Assembly: GCA_035293985.1 (NCBI GenBank)
Contig: DATGLS010000048.1
Span: forward strand, 372,001 to 436,000
Origin: JAVDCA01 sp035293985
GTDB taxonomy: Bacteria; Pseudomonadota; Alphaproteobacteria; Rhizobiales; Xanthobacteraceae
DNA: 64,000 nt
Direction of reading: 5' to 3'
Shown here: piece by piece, positions 17,525-25,667 of the stretch
How positions within the stretch are numbered: the first letter of the stretch is position 1
Layout: the number at the start of each line of letters is the position of its first letter
Notes under the pieces: generated by a model
What the model was told of the DNA's origin: nothing
Database searches by the model: none
What the model saw: only the letters and a program-made list of their open reading frames with translations
Made by a program: the position numbers and the translations under genes

Positions 17525-18558
17525 GGCAATTCCAGCTCGCGGTCGAGCGGTGCGAAATGGCGCTCGACCTCGGCATCGGTGATATCGTCCAGGCGCGGCG
17601 GCCGCCAGCGGGGGGCATTGTCCTTGTCGATGATCACGGCGCGCACCCCTTCGTAAAAGTCGACGCCGCGGACGATGCGCGACACAATCCGGAACTCGGC
17701 GCGCATGCAGTCGTCGAACGACAAATGCGGCCCGCGCCGCATTTGCGCCAGCGCGATCTTGAGGCTCAGCGGCGCCTTGCCGCGGATGGTCGCCGCCAGC
17801 GCCTGCGCGGACGCATCGCCGCGATCGAGGCCGGCGAGGATATCCTCGACCTTTTGGGCCGCGAAGTGGCGATCGATCGTGCCGCGCATCGCCGTCACGG
17901 GCCCCTCAGCCGCCGGCTCGGCAAAGGCCGCCAGCAGCGCGTCGACCGACACCGTGCCGGTGAGCCCATCGAGCAGCTCGGCATAGCGCGCCGAGCGCAC
18001 CCGATGGGTGGCGACGCCCGCCGCCACCGCGTCGTCGGCGCGCAGCCGCTCGGCGGTGAGCGCGCAAAAGACGCCGAGCTCGCCCACGAGCCGCGGCAGG
18101 AACCAGGTCGCGCCGACATCGGGAAAGAAGCCGATGCCGACCTCCGGCATGGCGAACTGGAAGCGATCGCCCGCGACCCGATGCGAGCCGTGGATCGACA
18201 CCCCGACGCCGCCGCCCATGACGATGCCGTCGATCAGCGCCACATACGGTTTGGGATAATGCTTGATCGCGGCGTTGAGCGCATATTCGTCGCGCCAGAA
18301 ACCGCACGCTTCTTCGTAGCGCCCGGCGCGGCCGAGATCGTAGAGCGCGCGCAGGTCGCCGCCGGCCGAGAATGCCCGCCCGCCCGCCGCCGTGACGACG
18401 ACGCGGGTCACCGCCCGATCGTCCCGCCATTGATCGAGCCGCGCGCGCAGCGCCCGCACCATGTTGTGCGTCACCGCGTTCAACGCCTGCGGGCGGTTGA
18501 GCGTGACGATGCCGGCGGCGCCGCGGCGCTCGAACAGGATTTCGGGGGTGGAGGTCAT
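17521..18558 (-). CDS. 3-hydroxyisobutyryl-CoA hydrolase (enoyl-CoA hydratase/isomerase fold)
   Basis: A 345-residue crotonase-fold protein of the HIBCH branch, which removes CoA from 3-hydroxyisobutyryl-CoA in valine catabolism. The oxyanion-hole stretches are FSAGGDLRALYD and DGIVMGGGVGVSIHGS; AMPEVGIGFFPDVGATWFLPRL contains the branch-specific catalytic Glu and Asp; the C-terminal LSFDDCMRAEFRIV and FYEGVRAVIIDKD match hydrolases rather than plain hydratases. It lies between an acyl-CoA dehydrogenase and mmsB, which act just before and after it in the pathway. Confidence 0.9.
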   Translation of the reverse strand: MTSTPEILFERRGAAGIVTLNRPQALNAVTHNMVRALRARLDQWRDDRAVTRVVVTAAGGRAFSAGGDLRALYDLGRAGRYEEACGFWRDEYALNAAIKHYPKPYVALIDGIVMGGGVGVSIHGSHRVAGDRFQFAMPEVGIGFFPDVGATWFLPRLVGELGVFCALTAERLRADDAVAAGVATHRVRSARYAELLDGLTGTVSVDALLAAFAEPAAEGPVTAMRGTIDRHFAAQKVEDILAGLDRGDASAQALAATIRGKAPLSLKIALAQMRRGPHLSFDDCMRAEFRIVSRIVRGVDFYEGVRAVIIDKDNAPRWRPPRLDDITDAEVERHFAPLDRELELP

Positions 18559-18587
18559 GTCAGGAGAGTTGACGAGGATCGCGGAGC

Positions 18588-18652
18588 GTAGCCCGGTTGG
18601 AGCGAAGCCTGATCCGGGATCAGCTCATCCGCGGATGAGCCATGCGGGCTAC
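18588..18652. repeat. Palindromic intergenic repeat, family D (GTAGCCCGG...CGGGCTAC)
   Basis: GTAGCCCGGTTGGAGCGAAGC at the left and GCCATGCGGGCTAC at the right form the outer stem; the interior GATCCGGGATC and CTCATCCGCGGATGAG are themselves palindromic. It lies in the 102-bp gap inside the valine operon. Only one copy is seen in this window, but the GTAGCCCGG/CGGGCTAC frame is common in related genomes. Confidence 0.75.
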
Positions 18653-18660
18653 GATCATCT

Positions 18661-19800
18661 TCAATTTCCCAATATATCCCGGCTCACGATCAGCCGCATC
18701 ACCTCGTTGGTTCCCTCGAGGATCTGGTGCACGCGCACGTCGCGCAGCACGCGCTCGATCGGATGATCGCGCAGATAGCCATAGCCGCCGTGCAGCTGCA
18801 GGCAACCGTTGACGATCTCGAAGCCCGCATCGGTCGCGTGGCGCTTGGCCATGGCGGCGAGCCGTGTCGCGCCCGGCTCGCCGGCGGTCACCGCGGTCGC
18901 GGCACGCCGCACCATCAGCCGCGCGGCCTCGAGCTCGGTCGAATAGTCGGCGACGCGGAACGCGAGCGCCTGGAAGTCGGCGAGGCGCGTGCCGAACTGC
19001 TTGCGCTCGCGCATGTAGCCGACCGTGCGGTCGAGACAGAACTGTGCGCCGCCGATGGAGCAGGCCGCGATGTTGAGCCGGCCGCCGTCGAGTCCCGCCA
19101 TGGCGATCCTGAAGCCCTCACCTTCCGCGCCGATGCGATTGGCGACCGGCACGCGGCAGTTCTCGAACATCACCATGGCGGTGGGCTGCGATTTCCAGCC
19201 GAGCTTCTTCTCCTGCGCGCCGAACGAGAGGCCGGGTGTACCCTTCTCGACCACGATGCAGGAAATGCCGCGCGGTCCGCCCTCACCCGTGCGCGCCATC
19301 ACGACATAGATATCGGAGACGCCGCCACCCGAAATGAAGGCTTTGGCGCCGTCGAGCACGTAGTGGTCGCCGTCGCGAGCGGCACGGGTCGTGAGACTCG
19401 CCGCATCCGACCCGGAGCCCGGCTCGGTCAGGCAATAGCTCGCGAAATGCTCCATGCTGCACAACTTCGGGAGGAAGCGCCCGCGCTGCGCGTCGGCCCC
19501 GTAGCGGTCGATCATCCAGGCCGCCATGTTGTGGATCGAGATATAGGCCGCCGTCGACGTGCAGCCTTGCGCGAGCTCCTCGAAGATGATGGTGGCGTCG
19601 AGCCGCGTGAGCGCCGAGCCGCCCACATCCTCCTTGACGTAGATGCCGCCGAAGCCGAGGGCGGCGGCCTTGCGCAAAGCCTCGACCGGAAAGGTCTCGT
19701 TCTCGTCCCAGTCGCGCGCGTGCGGCATCATCTCGGCGGCCGCGAAGTCGCGCGCGGTCGCCTGGAAGGCCTGCTGTTCCTCGCTGAGCGTGAAATCCAT
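18661..19800 (-). CDS. Acyl-CoA dehydrogenase, probably isobutyryl-CoA dehydrogenase
   Basis: A 379-residue FAD enzyme of the acyl-CoA dehydrogenase family. Signatures are CLTEPGSGSDAASL (about 125-140), GAKAFISGGGVSD, RKQFGTRLADFQAL, and QLHGGYGYLRDHPIERVLRDVRVHQILEGTNEVMR, in which the catalytic Glu lies in the LEGTNE stretch. The close resemblance to ACAD8-type enzymes and the position before 3-hydroxyisobutyryl-CoA hydrolase and mmsB suggest it oxidises isobutyryl-CoA from valine. First gene of the operon. Electrons should pass to ETF, which is not encoded here. Confidence 0.9.
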   Translation of the reverse strand: MDFTLSEEQQAFQATARDFAAAEMMPHARDWDENETFPVEALRKAAALGFGGIYVKEDVGGSALTRLDATIIFEELAQGCTSTAAYISIHNMAAWMIDRYGADAQRGRFLPKLCSMEHFASYCLTEPGSGSDAASLTTRAARDGDHYVLDGAKAFISGGGVSDIYVVMARTGEGGPRGISCIVVEKGTPGLSFGAQEKKLGWKSQPTAMVMFENCRVPVANRIGAEGEGFRIAMAGLDGGRLNIAACSIGGAQFCLDRTVGYMRERKQFGTRLADFQALAFRVADYSTELEAARLMVRRAATAVTAGEPGATRLAAMAKRHATDAGFEIVNGCLQLHGGYGYLRDHPIERVLRDVRVHQILEGTNEVMRLIVSRDILGN

Positions 19801-19831
19801 GTCGAGTCTATGTCAGCCGTCCGGCGTCACT

Positions 19832-20200
19832 TCACCCGAACATCCACGAGGTCGGGTTGGCGATCGGCCGGCCCTCATTGAGCGCGAGGATGCCCTTGAT
19901 GCAGCGGATCAGCGTCCAGACGAACCACCACAGCAGGACCAGAAATCCGACCAGCACGAAGCAGAGCACCACGCCGACGACGAAGTACAGAAGCCCGATC
20001 CAGAACGTCCTGATCTGGAACCGGTAGTGCGAGCGCAGCAGCGGGTTCGCGGTGTCGTATTGCACGTAGGCGACGATCACCCCCGCCAGCGCCGAGAAGC
20101 CGGTGAAGAAACCCGCGAAATAGAGGGCGTAGACGATCATCGCGATCGTCGTATCCGAAACCGCGGGCGGCGGCGGAGGCGGATTATTCGTATATGCCAT
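19832..20200 (-). CDS. DUF4870-family membrane protein
   Basis: A 122-residue protein: a short poly-proline N-terminus (NPPPPPPAV) followed by three hydrophobic segments at about 20-45, 65-90 and 88-105. The family-like stretches are NPLLRSHYRFQIRTFWIG and FVWTLIRCIKGILALNEGRPI. DUF4870 proteins are small inner-membrane proteins (Tic20-like fold) without an assigned bacterial function. It lies between the valine operon and the divergent hemB. Confidence 0.85.
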   Translation of the reverse strand: MAYTNNPPPPPPAVSDTTIAMIVYALYFAGFFTGFSALAGVIVAYVQYDTANPLLRSHYRFQIRTFWIGLLYFVVGVVLCFVLVGFLVLLWWFVWTLIRCIKGILALNEGRPIANPTSWMFG

Positions 20201-20345
20201 CGCGTTCCCGGATGCCGTTGATCACGCAGGCCGGACTGTGGCATGCAGGCGGTACGGCGACAATCCAGGATGGCGAGCCATCCGACGAACGTGGTACGGC
20301 GCGCCGCTTCCGTAAACCTTGCCGCGCCACGCCTGGAGGACCTCC

Positions 20346-21428
20346 ATGGCTGTCAAGCACGGCCGCCCCGTCGCGGCAAAGACGCATCTCGTGCCGGTCG
20401 AGACCAAGCCCGCCGCGCGGGTCGATCCCGCCCCGGCGCTCGATCTCACCGAGCGGCCGCGCCGCAACCGGCGCAACGAGTGGGCGCGCCGCATGGTGCG
20501 CGAGAACGTGCTCACCGCCGACGACCTGATCTGGCCGCTGTTCATCGTCGACGGCACAGACAAGCGCATCGCGATCGACTCGATGCCGGGCGTCGAGCGG
20601 ATCTCGGTCGACGAGGCGGTGCGCGACGCCGTACGGGCGCGCGAGCTCGCGATTCCGTGCCTCGCGCTCTTTCCTTATACGGATCCAGCGCTGCGCGATG
20701 CGGACGGCCGCGAGGCGCTCAATCCGGACAATCTGGTGTGCCGTGCGATCCGCGCCATCAAGCGCGAAGTTCCCGACATCGGCATCCTGTGCGACGTCGC
20801 GCTCGATCCCTACACGAGCCACGGCCACGACGGCCTCCTGCGCGACGACGAGATCGTCAATGACGCAACCGTCGAGGTCCTGGTGCGCCAGGCGCTGGTC
20901 GAGGCGGAAGCCGGCTGCGACATCATCGCGCCCTCCGACATGATGGACGGGCGCGTCGGCGCGATCCGCCGGGCGCTCGATGCCGCCGGCCGCACCGAGG
21001 TGCAGATCATGGCCTACGCGGCGAAATATGCGTCGGCTTTCTATGGGCCGTTCCGCGATGCGGTCGGATCGGCGAAGACGCTCACCGGCGACAAGCGCAC
21101 CTACCAGATGGACCCGGCCAATTCGGACGAGGCCTTGCGCGAGGTCGCGCTCGATATCGCCGAGGGCGCCGACATGGTGATGGTCAAGCCGGGCATGCCG
21201 TATCTGGACATTGTGCGGCGCGTCAAAGATACCTTCAAAAGGCCTACTTTCGCCTATCAAGTCTCTGGCGAATATGCGATGTTGATGGCTGCCGCGGGAC
21301 ACGGCTGGCTCGACGGCGACAAGGCAATGATGGAGAGCCTGATTGCCTTCAAGCGGGCCGGGGCGGATGGGGTGCTCAGCTACTTTGCGCCCAGGGCGGC
21401 CGAAAAGCTTCGGCGTGAGGTCGGGTAG
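20346..21428 (+). CDS. hemB: Delta-aminolevulinic acid dehydratase (porphobilinogen synthase)
   Basis: A 360-residue enzyme joining two 5-aminolevulinate molecules into porphobilinogen, the second committed step of haem and chlorophyll synthesis. The two Schiff-base lysines are in MAYAAKYASAFYGPFRDA and MVMVKPGMPYLDIV. Metal-region residues read ILCDVALDPYTSHGHDG, which lacks the three-Cys zinc set and points to a Mg-type enzyme, as in other alphaproteobacteria. The ATG at 20346 follows GGAGGACCTCC directly and gives a typical N-terminal arm; an upstream ATG at 20319 has no such site. Confidence 0.96.
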   Translation: MAVKHGRPVAAKTHLVPVETKPAARVDPAPALDLTERPRRNRRNEWARRMVRENVLTADDLIWPLFIVDGTDKRIAIDSMPGVERISVDEAVRDAVRARELAIPCLALFPYTDPALRDADGREALNPDNLVCRAIRAIKREVPDIGILCDVALDPYTSHGHDGLLRDDEIVNDATVEVLVRQALVEAEAGCDIIAPSDMMDGRVGAIRRALDAAGRTEVQIMAYAAKYASAFYGPFRDAVGSAKTLTGDKRTYQMDPANSDEALREVALDIAEGADMVMVKPGMPYLDIVRRVKDTFKRPTFAYQVSGEYAMLMAAAGHGWLDGDKAMMESLIAFKRAGADGVLSYFAPRAAEKLRREVG

Positions 21429-21496
21429 CATTCGTACGGCACGGTCAGTTAAACCATTGTCAGTGCAGAATCTTCACGCCTTGCGAGGACGAGGCG

Positions 21497-22210
21497 ATGG
21501 CGCGTGACGAGCTCGATCTTTCCGACATCGGACCCTCGCTCATCGGGCGGGTGGTGTTGATCGGTTCCGCTTTGGCGGTGGTCCTGATCGCCGCTTGGCT
21601 ATTCGCACCGATTCTCCTGGCCAAGTACAATTCCGCCACCGCACGGGCCGCGACCGAGCCCAAACCCGCGACCAACATCGCGACCCGGTCCATCGCCGTG
21701 GTGCAACCGCAAGCTGCCATTGCGGCGACCCCTGCGACCGCGCAAGCCGCGCCGACGCCAAGCGACGACGCGGCTCCCGCCCCGGTCACGACGGCCGTTG
21801 CTTCAGCGGGCGACACGGCGACGCGGCCCACGCCTGCCGCGGCAACCGCCCCGGCGGACAACGGACTGACGGCTTGGCCAACGGCTGCTCCGGCCGCTCC
21901 CGCGGCCCCGCCTCCCGCCCCGGCCGAAGTCGCGGCGCCACCGCCGCCCGCCCAGGCCGCCAATGCCGATACGATGCAACTCGCCTCGGTCGCGCCGACC
22001 GCGCCGGCACCGGCCGATACCAATGCCGATACGGCCGCCCCGGCGGATCAGGCCGTCGTCAACGTCCCGTTGCCGCGCAGCCGTCCGAGCCGCTTGATCG
22101 CCGCGCGCCTCGCGATCCCGCTGCCGCGCCCGCGGCCTGATATCGACAACGGCGATGCGCCGACGCCCGCCATGCGGGCCTTCGAGCTGCAAGTCGAGCG
22201 GATGCGCTGA
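21497..22210 (+). CDS. Membrane-anchored Ala/Pro-rich protein of unknown function
   Basis: A 237-residue protein: about 15 polar residues, one hydrophobic helix (18-42, VVLIGSALAVVLIAAWLFAPI), then about 160 residues of Ala/Pro/Thr-rich low-complexity linker, and a short C-terminal tail with two similar motifs, VPLPRSRP and IPLPRPRP, ending FELQVERMR. The layout suggests an inner-membrane anchor with an extended periplasmic arm. The PLPRPRP-type motif recurs in secreted proteins of this order, but I do not know its partner. It lies between hemB and the RDD gene. No function assigned. Confidence 0.7.
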   Translation: MARDELDLSDIGPSLIGRVVLIGSALAVVLIAAWLFAPILLAKYNSATARAATEPKPATNIATRSIAVVQPQAAIAATPATAQAAPTPSDDAAPAPVTTAVASAGDTATRPTPAAATAPADNGLTAWPTAAPAAPAAPPPAPAEVAAPPPPAQAANADTMQLASVAPTAPAPADTNADTAAPADQAVVNVPLPRSRPSRLIAARLAIPLPRPRPDIDNGDAPTPAMRAFELQVERMR

Positions 22211-22300
22211 GCGCCAGCCGCCGCAACGCTGGCGGCGAGACTGATCCCATCCCTCGATAGCGTCGCACCCAACGCGAGCCGAACTGCGAGCCGAATCCCA

Positions 22301-22813
22301 ATGGGCGTCACCGTCGAGATCAAGCCGCACGCCTACGATCCCGTCGAGCGCTGGGAACTCTTCGACGGCGTGCTGCCGCGCCGGCTCCTCGCCTTCGCGA
22401 TCGACCTCGCGATCGTCTTTGCGGTCGCCGCGCTCGCGGCCGTGACCATCATCCTGCTCGGACTCGTGACGCTCGGGTTCGGCTGGTGGCTCCTCGCGCT
22501 TCTTTATCCCGGGACGGTGGTGTGGGCGCTGATCTACTACGGCTCGACCCTCGGCGGCCCGGCTTCCGCCACCATCGGCATGCGCGTCATGGAGATCGAG
22601 TTGCGCACCTGGTACGGCGCACCGTGCTATTTCGTACTCGGCGCCGTGCATGCGGTCGTGTTCTACATCACGATGTCGACGCTGACGCCGCTGGTGCTGC
22701 TCGTCGGCCTGTTCAACGGGCGCCAGCGGCTGCTGCACGACGTCCTGGTCGGCACCGTCATGATCAACAATGCGCGGCGCGCCGCGACCTTGCGGGCGGT
22801 CGCGGCGGTCTAG
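22301..22813 (+). CDS. RDD-family membrane protein
   Basis: A 170-residue protein with three to four hydrophobic segments. The defining Arg and Asp residues are in PRRLLAFAIDLAIVF (about 30-44), and the second family motif is GGPASATIGMRVMEIEL, near residue 90, ending RQRLLHDVLVGTVMI. RDD proteins are inner-membrane proteins of mostly unknown transport or stress roles. Position between hemB and bpt is conserved in relatives. The start at ATG 22301 is the first in frame. Confidence 0.88.
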   Translation: MGVTVEIKPHAYDPVERWELFDGVLPRRLLAFAIDLAIVFAVAALAAVTIILLGLVTLGFGWWLLALLYPGTVVWALIYYGSTLGGPASATIGMRVMEIELRTWYGAPCYFVLGAVHAVVFYITMSTLTPLVLLVGLFNGRQRLLHDVLVGTVMINNARRAATLRAVAAV

Positions 22814-22888
22814 TGCCGGTGGCGGATTTGACGAAGCCGCGCCGGCGCGCAATCTTAAGGGGGGAGTCGAGCCCACCCCGGACCCGTC

Positions 22889-23617
22889 GTGACCCAGCAT
22901 TCGCGCGATACGCCGCAATTCTACCTGACGGCGCCCTCGCCCTGCCCCTATCTGGCGGGGCGGGAGGAGCGCAAGGTTTTTACGCACCTGGTCGGCGAGC
23001 GGGCGCCGGAGCTCAACGATCTGCTCACCCATGGCGGCTTCCGGCGCAGCCAGTCGATCGCCTACCGGCCGGCCTGCGAGTCGTGCCGCGCCTGCGTGTC
23101 GGTGCGCGTCGTGGTCAACGATTTCCGCCCGACGCGGAGCATGCGCCGCGTGCTCGACCGCAACTCCGACATGGCCGGCGAGTTGCGCGCCGCCGTGCCG
23201 ACCTCGGAACAATACTCCGTCTTCCGCGCCTATCTCGACTCGCGCCATCACGATGGCGGCATGGCCGACATGACCGTGCTCGACTACGCCATGATGGTCG
23301 AGGACAGCCACGTCACCACCAAGATGATCGAATATCGCCGGCGCGGCGCCGACGGCAACGAGTTGCTCGCGGTGGCGCTCACCGATGTGCTCGGCGACGG
23401 CCTCTCGATGGTCTATTCGTTCTACGAGCCCGATGCCGGCGACCGCTCGCTCGGCACGCTGATGATCCTCGACCATATCGCGCGCGCCCGCCGCATGGGG
23501 CTCGCCTACGTTTATCTCGGCTACTGGGTGCGCGGCTCGCGCAAGATGGACTACAAGGGCCGCTTCCTGCCGCAGGAACGGCTGATGGCGGAGGGCTGGG
23601 TGCGGGCGGAGAGGTAG
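22889..23617 (+). CDS. bpt: Aspartate/glutamate leucyltransferase (Bpt/Ate family, N-end rule)
   Basis: A 242-residue aminoacyl-tRNA protein transferase. It conjugates an amino acid, usually Leu in bacterial Bpt, to N-terminal Asp or Glu, marking proteins for ClpS/ClpAP. The N-terminal Cys cluster is SPCPYLAGREERKVF with ACESCRACVSVRV, and the C-terminal GNAT-like core contains DGLSMVYSFYEPD and YVYLGYWVRGSRKMDYKGRF. It starts with GTG at 22889. The family can carry Leu or Arg; the bacterial assignment to leucyl transfer is by family. Confidence 0.92.
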   Translation: MTQHSRDTPQFYLTAPSPCPYLAGREERKVFTHLVGERAPELNDLLTHGGFRRSQSIAYRPACESCRACVSVRVVVNDFRPTRSMRRVLDRNSDMAGELRAAVPTSEQYSVFRAYLDSRHHDGGMADMTVLDYAMMVEDSHVTTKMIEYRRRGADGNELLAVALTDVLGDGLSMVYSFYEPDAGDRSLGTLMILDHIARARRMGLAYVYLGYWVRGSRKMDYKGRFLPQERLMAEGWVRAER

Positions 23618-24928
23618 CTACGATCCCGCCGCAACCTGCCAGATCAGAACCGCATTGAGCACCAGCACCGCCGCGGCACCGGCCACCGCAGCGGCCTGCG
23701 TCAGGCGACCATTGACGAACTCGCCCATCACGTCCCTTCGGCGCGTGAACATCAAGAGCGCGACCATCGGCAGCGGCAGCGCGATCGACAGCAGCACCTG
23801 GCTCACCACCAGCGCGCGCGTCGCATTGACGCCGAGGCCGACCACCAGGAAGGCCGGGATCATGGTCACGAGGCGGCGGACCCACACCGGAATGCGGAAG
23901 CCGACGAAGCCCTGCATGACCATCTGCCCCGCCATTGTGCCGACGGTCGAGCTCGATAGGCCGGAGGCGAGGAGCGAGATGAGAAAGACGGCGGCGGCCG
24001 CGGCGCCGAGCAGGGGCGTCAGGGTGTGATAGGCGGTCTCGATCTCGGCGACCTCGCTGTGTCCCGCGTGGAAGGCGCTCGCCGCCATCATCACCATCGC
24101 GATGTTGACGAGCCCCGCGATCGACAGCGCGACCACCACCTCGATGTTGGAGATGCGCGCCACTCGGCGCCGCTCGGCCGCATTGTGGGCCGGAATGCGC
24201 GCCTGGGTGAGCCCCGAATGCAGGTAGATCGCGTGCGGCATCACGGTCGCGCCGATGATGCCGACGGCGAGCAGCAACGCCCCGGAGTCGGGAAGCTGCG
24301 GCACCGCCGTGTGCAAGGCGGCGGCGCGCCAGTCGATCGGGGCGATGAACATCTCGATCAGGTAACAGAGCCCGATGACCGCGACGATGTTGCCGATGAT
24401 CAGCTCGACCGGGCGGAAGCCGAACCGGTCCGACATCAGGATCAGATAGACGATGAGCGCCGTGACCACCATGCCGACGATCAGCGGCAGCCCGAGCAGC
24501 AGCGACAGGCCGATCGCGCCACCGAGGAATTCGGCGAGGTCGGTCGCCATGGCGGCGACCTCGCTCACGATCCACATGGCGATCACCACCGGCCGGGAGA
24601 ACTGCTCGCGGCAGAGCTCGGCGAGGTTCTTGCCCGTGACGATGCCGAGCTTCGCTGACAGCGCCTGAAACAGCATGGCGATGAGGTTGGCGAGCAGCAC
24701 GACCCACAACAGCGCGTAGCCGTAGCGTGCGCCGGCCTGGATGTTGGTGGCGAAATTGCCCGGATCCATGTAGGCGATCGAGGCGACGACGGCCGGGCCG
24801 ACGAAGGCGACGTAGCCGCGCAGTCCGCGGCGCTCGCCGGCGAGCAGCCCGCGCGCCGCCTCGACGGTGCGGTCGGACAGCGTCCGCCCACCGGATCGCA
24901 GCATCTCGGCGGCCTCGCCTGCGGTCAT
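23618..24928 (-). CDS. mntH: Nramp-family Mn(II)/Fe(II) transporter MntH
   Basis: A 436-residue protein with about 11 hydrophobic helices. The metal-binding motif in helix 1 is DPGN (residues 55-58), and helix 6 carries GATVMPHAIYLHS with the MPH motif. Both are diagnostic of proton-driven Mn/Fe importers. Start at ATG 24928. It is divergently transcribed from mntR across a 175-bp AT-rich spacer with a palindrome, so control by MntR is likely. It is tail-to-tail with bpt, ending next to its stop. Confidence 0.94.
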   Translation of the reverse strand: MTAGEAAEMLRSGGRTLSDRTVEAARGLLAGERRGLRGYVAFVGPAVVASIAYMDPGNFATNIQAGARYGYALLWVVLLANLIAMLFQALSAKLGIVTGKNLAELCREQFSRPVVIAMWIVSEVAAMATDLAEFLGGAIGLSLLLGLPLIVGMVVTALIVYLILMSDRFGFRPVELIIGNIVAVIGLCYLIEMFIAPIDWRAAALHTAVPQLPDSGALLLAVGIIGATVMPHAIYLHSGLTQARIPAHNAAERRRVARISNIEVVVALSIAGLVNIAMVMMAASAFHAGHSEVAEIETAYHTLTPLLGAAAAAVFLISLLASGLSSSTVGTMAGQMVMQGFVGFRIPVWVRRLVTMIPAFLVVGLGVNATRALVVSQVLLSIALPLPMVALLMFTRRRDVMGEFVNGRLTQAAAVAGAAAVLVLNAVLIWQVAAGS

Positions 24929-24974
24929 GTGGCACTCACACCGAACATTCGGCCTGGAACAGGTGGCGTGGACA

Positions 24975-24990
24975 TGTAGCCTTGGCTACA
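24975..24990. promoter_or_regulatory. Candidate MntR operator between mntH and mntR
   Basis: TGTAGCC-TT-GGCTACA is a perfect 7+7 inverted repeat with a 2-bp spacer, 47 bp upstream of mntH. A second feature, GCGCAATGCGCA, follows at about 25007. Location in a divergent metal-transporter/regulator spacer suggests an MntR site, though it does not match the enteric MntR box I know. Confidence 0.45.
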
Positions 24991-25103
24991 AAATAACGCA
25001 TATGGCGCAATGCGCAATATCGGTTACAACATGTGCGCTTTGCATTATGATGCGGTTCCGGGTCGGTCGCAGCGGCCAGGCCGGACGGTCCGGAGAACGC
25101 GGG

Positions 25104-25607
25104 ATGCCGCGCAAACCCTTGAAAAGACGTGGCCGAGGCTCAGATCTCCCGACCGAGACCGCGCAGGCGCGCCGTTTCGGCAAGGCGCGCACGGCGCAGT
25201 CGACCGCCCTGCTCGAGGACTATGTCGAGCTGATCGACGACCTGCTCGGCAGCGCCGGCGAGGCGCGCCCGACCGACATCGCCCGCCGGCTCGGCGTCTC
25301 GCACGCGACCGCCATCAAGGCGATCGCGCGGTTGAAGCGCGAGGGGGTCGCCACCGCCCGCCCCTACCGCGGCGTCTTTCTCACCGACAGCGGCCGGGCG
25401 CTTGCCGCGCGCGTGCGCGCCCGTCACCGCCTCGTGGTCGAGGTGCTGGTGGCACTCGGCGTGCCGGCGGAAGCCGCCGAGGCCGACGCCGAGGGCATCG
25501 AGCACCATGTGTCGGAAACGACGCTGAAGGCGTTCGCGAAGTTTCTGCACGAGTCGGGCCGCTTACCCTCCCCTGCAGGGGGAGGGGCGCCGAAGCGGAC
25601 GAAGTGA
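25104..25607 (+). CDS. mntR: Manganese-responsive regulator MntR (DtxR family)
   Basis: A 167-residue DtxR/MntR-type repressor. After a basic N-terminal stretch, the winged helix (about 35-100) reads YVELIDDLLGSAGEARPTD with ARRLGVSHATAIKAIARLKREG. The metal-binding dimer domain has RHRLVVEVLVALGVP and DAEGIEHHVSE, with the His/Glu ligands expected. I chose the ATG at 25104; the frame extends upstream but that stretch is promoter-like. It lacks the SH3-like third domain of DtxR. The last 12 or so residues (LPSPAGGGAPKRTK) are encoded by a repeat element. Confidence 0.9.
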   Translation: MPRKPLKRRGRGSDLPTETAQARRFGKARTAQSTALLEDYVELIDDLLGSAGEARPTDIARRLGVSHATAIKAIARLKREGVATARPYRGVFLTDSGRALAARVRARHRLVVEVLVALGVPAEAAEADAEGIEHHVSETTLKAFAKFLHESGRLPSPAGGGAPKRTK

Positions 25608-25666
25608 GCTGAGGCGAGGTGGGGCGGCGACCCTCCCCCTTCAGGCCCCCTTCAGGGGAGGGTAAA
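25563..25666. repeat. Palindromic repeat, family E (CCCTCCCC...GGGGAGGG)
   Basis: The left boundary TTACCCTCCCCTGCAGGGGG and the right boundary CCCCTTCAGGGGAGGGTAA are complementary; between them are GCCGAAGCGGACGAAGTGAG and GGTGGGGCGGCGACCCTCCCCC. The element overlaps the end of mntR, encodes its last residues and stop, and reaches to within 1 bp of the parC stop, so it probably also works as a two-way terminator. Confidence 0.8.
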
Positions 25667-25667
25667 G

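Noticed and set aside
20184..21431. A 415-codon minus-strand frame opposite hemB
   Set aside because: Antisense shadow of a well-recognised enzyme; composition is Arg/Asp/His-rich noise.
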